Assembly: GCA_029706075.1 (NCBI GenBank)
Contig: JAINUG010000110.1
Location: 1,769,679 to 1,833,678, forward strand
Source of the DNA: Aldrovandia affinis
Taxonomy: Eukaryota > Chordata > Actinopteri > Notacanthiformes > Halosauridae
Direction of reading: 5' to 3'
Length of the DNA stretch: 64,000 bases
Shown here: positions 37,641-49,260 of the stretch, piece after piece
Layout of the letters: every line of letters starts with the position of its first letter
Position numbering within the stretch: position 1 is the stretch's first letter
Made by a program: the position numbers and the translations under genes
The notes under the pieces: generated by a model
Told to the model about the DNA's origin: nothing
Databases searched by the model: none
Seen by the model: the letters and a program-made list of their open reading frames with translations, nothing else

Positions 37641-38670
37641 TAACGTGAATATAATGTATATGTTTGTACAGAAGACATTCTTTCAAATTGAATAAAAAAA
37701 AAAAAGAATAATGATCAGTAAGCTCTGAAGTAAATTTCCAACCACTTTGTATCAGAATTTGTTGTTTATTATTTGAACGGTTTGAAGCATTAAAAAAAAG
37801 TAGTATCATTTTTCTCAGTTACTCCAGGCATTCTTTGAGCGAAATTTGGTGAAGAGTAGATCAACTTAGGAGAAGAAGCAAAAAATATGTTTTTGACTAA
37901 ATTCAAAATGGTGGAAAATCCAATATGGCAGAAAGTGAATACACTGAATGAAATCAGATTTGCTTTGAGCCAAGGATTCAGGGGGCAAATAATTTAGTTC
38001 CTGTTGATACATTTTTGAGTTATGGTCTAAAACGTAAAATCACTTGTTATAGCGCCACCATCTGGCCTATGTTTGTAATTATCGTTGCCTGAGTATTGGA
38101 TACAATTTGGAACCTATTTGCCAAATGGAGGCCTATCAGCCTTGGTTGCTGTAGGCCTTACAGTTTATCAGAGCCAGACACTTTTAGGGCAGAAAATAAA
38201 TAAATAAATAGATGAATAATAATAATTGGAACAAAAAAAATCAGGTCACAGCACAGCTTCGCTGCTTGCACCCTAATATGAAGAAGAGGAAGAAGAAGAA
38301 ATGTTAATCTTGGTCTTATTACAAAATTGTTATCAAGAACAATAATAATATGGACACGGTGATCGTGTTCTCGTTTGTTATTCATTCTAATAGCTATTTT
38401 GTTGAGACTCGGGATATATACTGTGTCCACTTTTTGTTTGTTTGCAGAGCATGCCCCCTGGAATACAATCATTTATTTATCATTTCAGTTGTTATGGAAT
38501 GTATACTGTATCATATGGAATATATTCCTTATTGAGATTTGATATATCAGCCATCCAAGGTATCTAAGCACATTTAAATTAATATTTAATATTAATGTTC
38601 AGTGTTTTTTGGGATATGTGTATTTTATTAGTTATGGTAGTGGGTGAAATCAAATAGCTTACTCTTAGTG

Positions 38671-38704
38671 TTGTGTTCACATCATCCATTTCTGTTAAAT
38701 AAAA
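38671..38704 (+). repeat. 34-bp direct repeat, copy 1
   Basis: Identical over 34 bases to 38889-38922, and preceded in both copies by TGAAATCAAATAGCTTA. Copy 2 carries an extra stretch between the two shared pieces. Confidence 0.9.
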
Positions 38705-38888
38705 CATCTACAATAATTAAATAAACCAAGACCCAGTTTCGGTGTGGCTTGTGTTTTTTAATTAGTTTGGATAGAACAAAGACAGGTAGTCTTTCCATTT
38801 ACAAACATGTGAGAATTCTAAAAGTATTTTATGTTTAGATGTGAAATCAAATAGCTTAGCTAATGGACTATTATTTGATTTATTTTTG

Positions 38889-38922
38889 TTGTGTTCACAT
38901 CATCCATTTCTGTTAAATAAAA
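38889..38922 (+). repeat. 34-bp direct repeat, copy 2
   Basis: Second copy of the block at 38671-38704. The shared upstream word lies at about 38842-38858. Confidence 0.9.
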
Positions 38923-39326
38923 AGTCCGATGCAAACTGTTTCTCCGATCACTTTTAAGAACAGGTTCGGCCTAAAAGTGCCACATGCACTGCAGTCTGCA
39001 AAACGCTGACACACCTGCTTAATTAGCATTTAAGTACTCCTGTAGGACATCAAAATTATGAGTGATACTGCTTCAATCAACAGTGTGTTCACTCAAAAAA
39101 ACATTGAGTGAGGCCGGATGAGAAGCCCAGGAGCACGATTGATAGTTGGGGAACATGTGAAACAAAGGTCCCTGCTACTACACCCTACAAACTACTCACT
39201 TACAATAAAGACTGAAAATAACTGTGACATTGGTTCTCTTTATTTCTATAAAAACATGGTGGAACTCATAACACGGGGTAACTTGATACATATATGGAAA
39301 TATGTAATCAAATATAATACAATATA

Positions 39327-39490
39327 TACAGTGGGTAAATAAAGTATTCACCCCTTTTGCTAAGACACACTTAAATAAACTCCAGTGCAATCAATTCAAT
39401 CTTCAGGGGTCACATAATTATTTGATTGGAGAACAACATCAATGAAATCTATTCATTTTCACAACCATAACACCGTGCTTCACATGTGCC
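39327..39490 (+). mobile_element. Tc1/mariner fossil, truncated
   Basis: A TA is followed by CAGTGGGTAAATAAAGTATTC at 39329, which has the form of a Tc1-like terminal repeat. It continues with words (CTCCAGTGCAATCA, CTTCAGGGGTCACATAATT, CACCGTGCTTCACATGTG) like those inside fish Tc1 elements. No transposase frame survives and no right end was found. Confidence 0.6.
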
Positions 39491-40682
39491 AGTCCACCAT
39501 CAAGTTCAGACTAAATTAAGATGTTACTCTGCACTGTACAGCAAAGCTTGGCAATTCACAAATAGATAGCCAACCTAAGATTTTGAACATAGTTGTTGGA
39601 GTATTCAAAAATAAATGGTCATTGTCATTTGTATATTCTTTTTAATAATTTGGAAGTTATTTTCTTTGTAGTATTCATCTAAGTAATTAATTATTGAGAG
39701 TTCACTTGCTAAGCTATTCAGCTAGCTAATGTTAATCAGCTAGCCATTTTGCACTTATTTTAGCTCGTTCAAAAGAGGGAGGGGGTTGTTAGCGTTGTTA
39801 GCCCTCACTATCTAATTAGGAGTCAATTTGGAGTGATTCATTGTAGCATTCATTTCATATTGTAAAATATCTTATTTTTACTTATCCCAGCAAACATTAG
39901 TTTACCACATATTATACATTGTTAGCTAGCAGCATTATATTTAGAAAAAAACAAGCTTTTTTACAAAGCTATTTGAGTTTAAAAAATTGGGTTTGTAACA
40001 TGACTTAATTGTAGCTCTCATATGTTGTATATATTTCACTGTCTTTTCATATGAATGGATAAATCAGCACTGAACTGGGTTGAACAGTTCATAAGTTAGC
40101 TAAAACATTACAGTCTTCAATATTTTCCAATAAAGTTTCAACTCCCACTAAACGCTACAATCGACCTGTTAAACCCCCCTAACTCTACCCCGCCCATTTT
40201 ATGTTTATGTGTGTGAGCATTTGATGTGTAACTTAGCTGTGTGTTAGAACATTTGAGATATATGCAAGTTCTGAATAGTTAGAGTTGCGTCAGGCTTGCC
40301 TTTGTGGGGGTTCAGGCCGCGGTTTGTTGTATATATATATATATATGTATATATGTATATATAGTATGTGACAAATATTGTGTAAAATGTGCTATACAAA
40401 TACATTTTGATTGATTTATAGAATATATAATGTTAGATATGCAGTGTGTGTGTACATGTGTGTATATATATATATATATATATTATAGGAGTATAAAGAT
40501 GGCAGAGTAAACATCGTCATTGATTAAGCATGACAAAGCGATTTTATTATTATTATTATACACAAACACATTCGGGTACGAAGTGGTTGGAAATTTTGTT
40601 TATAGTTTTGGTTTATTTGTAGTATAAAATTAATTTATTTTTTTTTTTTAAAAGTATTCCCTTACTCATGTTGCAGGTACAG
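39491..40682. other. interior of inverted-repeat structure, AT-rich
   Basis: AT-rich DNA with alternating TA tracts near 40331-40373 and 40463-40483. No gene or recognised element. Confidence 0.5.
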
Positions 40683-40922
40683 CAAAAAGTGTGCCGTACT
40701 TTCCATAAACTGTTCTGTCCCACTGCTACGGCACTCCGGTATGAGGAATCTGAAATCTGTGTAATTCCTCGTGTTCTCCAAGAGCGGGACAGGAAACTGC
40801 TGTCACTCTGCTGCTTTGCAGTTGAAGTTTAGCACTGTTCTGCTGTGTGTGCTGCGGAAGTGTAGTACGATCTACGACACACTAGGGGAGCACCGGGACA
40901 CAGGTAACAGCACGGTACAATC
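40683..40922 (-). repeat. right arm of a large inverted repeat
   Basis: Reverse complement of the arm at 36880-37170, with small gaps. The exact 21-base block lies at 40879-40899. Confidence 0.88.
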
Positions 40923-41286
40923 TCAGTGAGAACAGCTGCTTGAGATGAGTGTGAGACGCCAGCTACGGGAACAGAAGGGATCTGAGTAAGGACAGACTTT
41001 TAGCCTTTTGGTAGGACAATGAATCTCCATTGAAAATAGACTGTGAGTGAGCAAGGAGCAATCTGCTCTATTGCACTACAGTAGGCTACTTGAGGGAGAT
41101 ATAGGGCTTCTGGCATCATGAAGGTTTCAATATAGGTGCATGGAGTAGCTTACATTTAACCCTTTCAACATACAACTGTGCAAAAGTGCAGTGGCATTTT
41201 TAATTAATAATTTCTGTTAATTGCAGATTGTATGCAGAAGTCTTGCATGAAGAATAAACTATTTAATAATATAATAATAATAATAT

Positions 41287-41345
41287 ATGCCATTTAGCAG
41301 ACACTTTTATCCAAAGCGACTTACAGTAGTGAATGCATACATTTT
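41287..41345 (-). repeat. fish SINE/LINE 3' tail fragment
   Basis: The sequence GCCATTTAGCAGACACTTTTATCCAAAGCGACTTACAGTA (40 bases, here split at ATTTAGCAGACACTTTT and ATCCAAAGCGACTTAC) is the reverse complement of a tail shared by many fish retroposons. Only the tail is preserved. Confidence 0.75.
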
Positions 41346-44300
41346 CAGTATATGTGGCCCCAGTGGGGATGACAGCTGTCAAGTACCTTCTATTGGGAAA
41401 ACGAATAAATGAATAAAATCACTGACAAAATGTCAAAATACTTATTCTGGCTGCAACAATTTGGCTCATGCTTATTCCAAACCTTTTATTAAAGGTATTG
41501 TGGGATTTTAGGGAGTTTGTTTTTCTAACTATAAAGTTAATTTTGTGCAAAGTGCACATACGTATATATTTGACGTCTCATTGTAGGTAGAACATACTGT
41601 ACCAATTAGATTTACAGGGACATTAGTCGGTGATGGGAACTATTCTTTAAACTCAAAAGTGTTCCAGTCAGAGCATTTGTGGCTTTTTTTTATCACTAAC
41701 TGGTAACTGCTCAATAAAATGCAAACTTGGTATTCAGCCTCAAGTGTTGAAATCGAGGTCAATTTTGGTAGTGGGCAGAGAATTGAATGTTCAAGCCCTG
41801 GAAAAAAACCCACTTCTTTGCAAACATGTTTGTTTGGATGGGAAACACCTGCAGGAAGAGATGAGATTAGGACAGACACAAGACTCACAAGGGCTGTTTT
41901 TCACCAGATAAGTAACGCTGTGCGCTATTATAACCAGCTTCCTTCACCTGCACGGAGGCTGCACTCAACATGTCAACACTAAAGGCAAGGGCCATTCCTT
42001 TCATATCAATCAGTAAGGTCTGCAGTGGTGTTACAGGTCTGGCCCGGCTCTGCACTTCTCCTCAGCCCAGAGGTTTACACTTCAGGCCGCGGGCGTCCAC
42101 ACACCCATCAAGAGCTTCACACGACCTCCCCCGTTACCCATCAGGACTTGAAAGGCATGACCCGGTCTGGTCACACAGCACTGCGAGGTAGAGAAAGGGG
42201 CTTGTTTGGCATCCCCTTTGACTTGTTGTGGTATCCCCTGCCATTTTCAAATCATCTACACCCTGAGCAAACCTAGCAAGAGTTACTGTTCGAGGCTGTA
42301 TCAGTTCCATTTCATTGGCTCTGGAGCCATTATCCAACTGTAAGTCAACCTCATGAAACGGGCTTGCTTGAAATCTTTAGAAAATTCAGAATGAAAGTTC
42401 CTTCAGGATTCTTGTCGTAGTTTTATTTTAGGGTCCTCGTGTTGATCAATTAAATGAATGCAATTTTTTACATGATGAGCATTCTTTGTTGCGTTTTAAG
42501 TACTTATTTGGGTATAGGTCAACAAGACGGTGATGCTGCAAATTGTCATATACGGATGTGCATTTGAACCTGAAGTAATACTGAACTTTAAGCCTATTTT
42601 TTGAGAATATTAAAACGATTTCATATGGTATTCATACTATTAAAACTATATGAATGTGTCACTATTTCATGGAGATGGCACTTATATCATTGATTTATTT
42701 CAATGTGAACAAATTATAATTTAGAATTTTGTTCTTCTCTTCAGTGATGGATAAATTCAAAATATGCAAATCACTGCTGCACAAGTAGTGTGTCAGCCAG
42801 TTTGTTGGACCTAATATTGGAGAAAATATTACACCAGAGGATTTATTACACAAAACATAAGAAAAAAATATAATAGCTTCAAGTAAAAGTGAGAAAATGA
42901 TAGTAATTCCTTCTTTATAATGTTGAATGGTGTGCATTCATACAATTCTGCTTGCAATGCAAAATACATACATCAAGCTTAAAAAAGAAATTAGATTTAA
43001 AGTTTCTCTGTATGGTTTCCATCAAAATTTCACAAATACTTTTGGCTTGCAATTGGGCTATTGCAAACCACACCACTTAGGCAAACTCCAACAAGCTGAA
43101 CTGAAACCAAGATATTGGCAAGAGAGGTAACAACAGTGGCATTGTAATTGCACAGAAACAAAATGACAGTAATTTTTGTTACCACAGGTAGGCATTTTTG
43201 CGTTTCAGCAATGGAAATAATAGTTGGGGGGGGTTCAACGTCTTAGTCCTTTAACTGTCACATTTGTAAGGAGCCACATGGGAGATGACCACCGCTACGA
43301 TTCAGCTCTGGTTGTTTTGGGGATTTGAAAATTGCTGTTAAAGTCCACTCACATAGTCTTGCCTTCTTATAGGCTACACCGTTAATCTGTGGCTTTCATG
43401 CAATCTAGCCGCAATAAAATTGTGTGCCTAAATCTGACTAACGTTTATTTATTTATTTATTTAATTGTCCGTTTGTTTATTTGTTTGTTTGTCTGCACGT
43501 TTGTTTATGTATTTATCTATATGTGTGTCTTTTACAAAATGAAAATGTTCCTGTTGTGCAGATTGACAAGTAACATATGCTGTTAGATGAAATAGATGCC
43601 TGCGTTTGTTTATGTCTGCTTTTATTTCTACCCATGGTCGGTCGGCCTGATAGTAATATAAATTCTAATGAACGTGCGTGTGTTTACCAAAGAGATAAAA
43701 ACCGATCCATTCTGCCTGGTTGCAATGTGAAAATGAAGCTTCTAGTGCTTGATACAAGAAAGAAGAAAAGGACAGATCTGTCAGAGTGCAGAGTGCTTCC
43801 ATATGGACAAAGGAAAGAGCACATTCTTCTGGAAATGAAAGCTGCTCCTTTAATCTGAGAGACATAATCAATAAATGATAAGGGTCCCAGCAGCAGGACA
43901 TACTCGGTCTATGGAGATAACTGTGCAGGCTAATGACGGTGGAGGGCATGATAGTGAATTAAAACATTATGCAGAGTTCCTCACTAATCACATTCCTCCA
44001 GACATGGAATGCAATCAGTTGGTCAGATCATTTCCTGCCAGGCCTATTTTCATTTTTGGAGTGATCCTTGTTTTTGTCCTGAAAGAATGATAATTGTACT
44101 CCACCAAAATAAAGACATCAGGGAGTGATGATAAAAGTTTAAGCATTTGTTGTAAGATGTAAATACCAGACAACTGTGATACCCTAATTCATACTTAGTA
44201 AGTCAAGTTTAAAAATAGTAACTTGTATACAAGCAACTGTTTTCTTCTTATATTGACTTTAGAATTTATAATACATTTTTACAATTGAAAATGAATTCGT

Positions 44301-47300
44301 TGGATTATTATAGAAGTGAAGAAACGTAGATCTAATTAAAATAAATGGACTTAATATGGATAATGTGGATAACCATTTTCATTGAAACAGTTCACAATGC
44401 AACAGGGTTATGGTATTTTGATTATGAAACAGCAGAATGATATGGCAGACACTGGCAGAGGGTTCAGATGCAGCTGTGTACACAGGCTGGTTATATTTGT
44501 GTTAAATTGAATGCTGAACAGATGCTGAATTGCTGCTGTCTAAGGGCATCCCTTCCTCTCTGGTACCTTTCTTTCTTGAGGCTAAATTTAAAGTGGCAGT
44601 TCCGCGCAGTTTCATTTAATGATCTTCAGCAATGGGTCATTTTAATTATTTCCTATAGCAGTTTGATTGCAGCAATTTAATGCAGATGCAGATAACCTCA
44701 AGTTGTGTTCAGCCTGTGATGAATTTTTCTTGTTACCCCCAAGGTTAGATTGTTTTGACATGTGAAATTTTCTTGGAAAGTTTGCTACTTCTAGAGAAGA
44801 GGTTGCCCTCACACAATCCCCAAAGGAAGGCCCACAGTTTCATTATGGCATACTATAAAGTGCCAAAAACGCGAATGTGAGAAAAATGATATCGCAACCA
44901 GAAGGTACAAACTACTCACTGTAATTTAGACTCTGATATGTACAGTCTGTGTCAAACCTTGTAGAGTTGCAACTAGCAATGTACTAGCTGTGCTATTGTG
45001 TGAAGCGACTCATTTCATGATTTGGGTTTGCAATGCAGGAACTCATAGGGTTAAGCCTATAAAGATTACACAATAATACTGCTCCCTCATATTTGTTATT
45101 TCCACTCAGATCATAGCATTTGACTACCTCTGTTCCTTCCTTCTGCACTCTCTAATTAGAGTTTGGTTGTGATTCTCGACACTTTGGACGTGATGACAAT
45201 AATGTGATATCCTTTTAACGGATATATTAAAGGTGAAGCAGGAGAGAGTTAAGAGGGTTAATGCCTGGCTATTGGGTTTCAAAGGGAACTGGTGGGATAC
45301 TTCAATTCATGTTGAGATCAGAACACTATCTTTTGTGGGTGTGTGTAACATGTTGTTTTTAAGGCTTGTTGTCGCTTCTGCTTTTGTCCCCCTAAAGTTG
45401 CCATGGAATTATTGTAAACGAATACACTTTCAAGCTGATGTTTTCCGGCGACTCCCTTACCACCATTAACAGGATAAGAATGCAATTGTATAAAGAAAAT
45501 ATGTTAGGGTGTTTGAGGATGATGGTTTATTTATATTGATTGGAGTCTATTTGCTTTTCAAAAGTGCTATTTATGTGCGGCGCTGTTACACCTGTGAATG
45601 CTGATGCAAGCGGGGCCAAAACAAATATTTCCCTTGACAAAATAGACCAGAGAAAACAGCAAAAAATATGTTTGAATTACATCCACTTACGGTATTTGTG
45701 TCACATATTTGAATAATTGTTTTGACATACTGTAATTCACACCCATTTCTCTAGATGAGACAACAAGAGGTCAATTGCATAGCTAATCTACACATTGCTC
45801 ACCACTACTCCTACTCATGTGAAAACTGATGGAACAGGCCTGTACACATGAGAGTGATAGATAAATGGAGACATGTTCATGTACTGATTTGACAAAATCA
45901 TTCAAGCCACTTCTGATTGCCCGGAAATACAATGGGGAAGCTAGGCAGCAATGCTAGACAGTGAGAATATTGTGTTAAGTACATGCCCTTTGAGTAACTA
46001 CTACACAGTATGTTAAAAGCTCATCTGGGTCCTATTTGTAGTTGTAATTGTTTTAGCAGTGTTTTTTTGTTCTGTTTTGTTTTTCTTCTCTAGAACTAAA
46101 TTTAGACCAGAACTTAATCACAAACACTTCCATGGCTCCAGAGTAAGTGGAGACAATCCTTCAGCGATTATAAATAGATCTCCCCCAAAAAAAGGAAGTG
46201 GAGAGATGTTTTCTGCAGCCCACAGATAAATAAAAAGAGATGTCACCCACCTTTACATCAGTGTGTTGCCGGGTAGGAAGAGGGAGGGGCTGACACGCTT
46301 AAGGATTACTGATTGGTGTTAGGGAATATAGAGGGAGCGGGAGGCCAGGGGTTCCCACTGTGCCAGTGAAGGCTTGAGCAATCAACACCCCCTTTCATTT
46401 CAGCTTTTTGCATTGAGCACTGTAAATATTGGCACTCTGACCTCAATTGCGCTGTGTAAATGAATCACTTCATCAAGACTTCTGCTTGGGGTAGGGCGGT
46501 GGTTCGCCATGTTGGTCACTTCAGCTCCGGACCACGTGTGGGGTTGTAAAAGTTCTATTTTAATTACGCCATCTCTTTATGACCAAAAACATCTCATTTG
46601 TATGTACATGTGGGGACAGGACAGCTAATTATACCTGCTGTGCCATGCTCTTGCCCTGGGGCCTTCAAATATGACAAGCCCATATTATTTGTTGTAAAGT
46701 TAGACATCTGCAAAAGTGCAAAAGTGCTTTGATTTAAATATCATGGCTCCAGAGTATTGCCATCATATATGGTTATTATTTGTGTCATGACAAGTCACGT
46801 ATCATTAATTGCACACTGACAATTGGGAGCATGCACATACTCTGGAACTTTGACACAAATCATACTGGATTTAATGTTATGAAGTACTGTAAAGAACTCA
46901 GTCATTCTTTTTTACATTAAGGTAACAGTCACTCATGTCAAAGATATTTAGTAGATTCAGCACTTTCTTCACTCTCACATCGATGTTTACTTAACTAAAG
47001 TGAATGCCAAATGTAGTGATGGCTTTGTCATTTGAGTTGTAGTGTTTGATTCATTTTGTATTGATGTCTGTCTGGATGTATCTCTGTGTTGATGAAGATT
47101 TATGTGATGTCTGACAAGAGACAAAGCCATGAGATCAAATTTGGGCACAAAATGTGAAAAAGTACAAATATATGATCCAAACCAACTTTCATTATGTTTT
47201 GTTAAATATGTAATCAAATCCAAAATAAGTTATTTTCAAACAAGTTGACATTTTCACTAACGCAATGGCCAAATGATTAGGATCAGTATAAAAATAGCTA

Positions 47301-48840
47301 TCTATGTTTTATTATAATAACAAGAATAGTTGTTCTTGAAGCATTATTTTGGCATTTTCTGATATTTTTTTAACTTTTCACACTAATTTTCACAAAATTC
47401 CCACTGTATAACCCAATTGACCTCGAAACTCATTTATTATCACAAAGCTGTGAGTTTTACAATGGCATTGTAAATGTCACAGAAAGTCAAGTTTACATTT
47501 AAAGAGTAATGGGAGACCTAATCATGGTACCACAATGACTAATTTATACCAAATTAGTCAAATAAATAAAATATTTACTCAACTGGTGCTCAACATTGTC
47601 CCAGGGGTCATGGGAAGACAGCTTCTTAATGATGAGAATACTAAATGATGGCTTTGCATGAAAATTTTAATATTTAATTTTCAACACAATACATTTTCCC
47701 AGCCGTAACTATTGGCTGCCCACTACAATTTTCATGGACAGCCTGATGCAGGGTTAGTTAGTTAGCTGAGCCTTTTCTTTGTGTGTCAGTGTTTGGGTGT
47801 ATATTTTCTCGCAGCCCACCAGACTGTAAAACCATGAGGTTAATTGATATTGCCCGTGGGTGAAGGGGGTCAGCTTTGTCACCTAAACATATCCTCTTTG
47901 CCGTTTCAAGTTCTCAGATATTTGTTTTGACCTCTCTCTCTTTAGAGGAAACTCACGAGTGTCCCCGGGATCGGTGAATGATCTTGCCCCCAGTCTCTTC
48001 ACATGAATAAGCACCTTGAACATAACCACACTACCTTAGCTGTTGGGGGAAAAAGGCCCTTTGATGTTCTGTAATGTACACCAACCCCTCCCTCTTCCTC
48101 TTTGCCTTATTTATGGTATTTGTTTCAAGCGTAGATGAGAAGGAAAACAGTTTTTATACATACATATGGGGAGAGGCAGAGAGAGGGGGAGAGAGAGAGC
48201 AAAAGAGGGAGCATGATGTTTAATGGGCACGATAAACCATTGAAATGGATGACCTGCTGGTAGGACTGTTGGGGAGGGAGGAACCGTATGTAAGACCTCA
48301 CTGATTTAGCTCATCCGACCCTTTCATCTCCCATCTAAGGCCTTGTTCCTCATTGTCAGTGGGCACCAAAGCACTAAGTGTTGTTTGTCTTCAGATAGGG
48401 GCAAACCTGTGAGTGGAGCCATTTTTGAAGTGTGTCATCTTACTTAGGGGCTGCCTACTGTTCTTGTCACCAGTCACAGATAAACTTGATGGACTTGGGG
48501 CGTCTGTTTTAATTCCCCCCATTGACACGTATTCTTGCCCTTATACGCTTGTGCAAATGAGTAAACATTGTGATAGTAACGTGTCGATAATGGCCTGTGC
48601 TAGAGCAACCATTGTCTTACCCGCCGTTTCACACACCAGACAACAACTGTTGGAAAAAGGAGAGAATCCAACACGTTTGCACCTCACTGAGATCAAAGAT
48701 TTTTTATTTTCCTTTTTTTGGGGGTGACAATCACTTGAGCAAATGAGACTCTGCGTAACCCCCTCTTTGTGTGGTTTAAGTCAGTCTTTTGTGTAGGACA
48801 AATGGGAGCATTATGAGTTGAACTGAGGAAGGAGTGGTAT
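41346..48840. other. intergenic, no gene seen
   Basis: AT-rich DNA. A degenerate TTTA/TTTG run lies at about 43444-43520. Frames of up to about 104 codons have no recognisable domain. An exon-like segment near 46095-46143 was considered and set aside. The stretch 47860-48400 looks unique and more balanced in composition, with a GA-rich run near 48175-48200. Confidence 0.5.
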
Positions 48841-48849
48841 CAAAGGGAA

Positions 48850-49260
48850 GCGGCCTTTCCTATTAAGCCCTGTAAACTGTACATGGCACAATGGAGACAA
48901 TTGAAAACACTAAATTGGCTTTGGCTGCCTCCCTCTAGAGTCATGAGGGGAAATAGATGTGACATAATTGCCTTTAATAACGAACATCAGTAGACCGAGT
49001 GATCCTGAGGAATGCCAGTGCCCCTTTCATATGGAGACAGCAGGCAGAGCCTTTCATTTCCAAATGATTGTTTAACCTCCAGAAGATCTGGAGTTATACA
49101 CACAGTGTTATCTTATTTCACCTCCGCCTGACCTTTGTGCCTTGCTTCGGGAGCCCTTCCTGTGTCTTGCTCCTCCTTATTAAAGAAATTGTCCGTGGGT
49201 GTTAGGGAGGCAGCTCAAACGCCCCTGCGTACATGGGAAATGTGGCTTGATTACAGGAAT
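48850..49260. promoter_or_regulatory. possible conserved non-coding block
   Basis: Unique, non-repetitive sequence with short homeobox- and SOX-like words (GACAATTGAAAACACTAAATT, which includes ACAATTG, and CATAATTGCCTTTAATAACG) and no frame of note. It resembles typical vertebrate conserved non-coding DNA in texture, but this is an impression only. Confidence 0.2.

Larger units (their letters stand above)
37641..39326. other. interior of inverted-repeat structure, decayed repeats
   Basis: AT-rich DNA. The stretch about 37900-38310 ends in CTTCGCTGCTTGCACCCTAA followed by an AAG-rich run and looks like an old interspersed repeat found widely in fish. A 34-base direct repeat follows (38671 and 38889). 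No gene. Confidence 0.4.

Noticed and set aside
46095-46143. Exon-like segment with CTAG acceptor and GTAAGT donor
   Set aside because: It has no coding conservation that I can recognise, and such splice-like pairs are expected by chance in this much AT-rich DNA.
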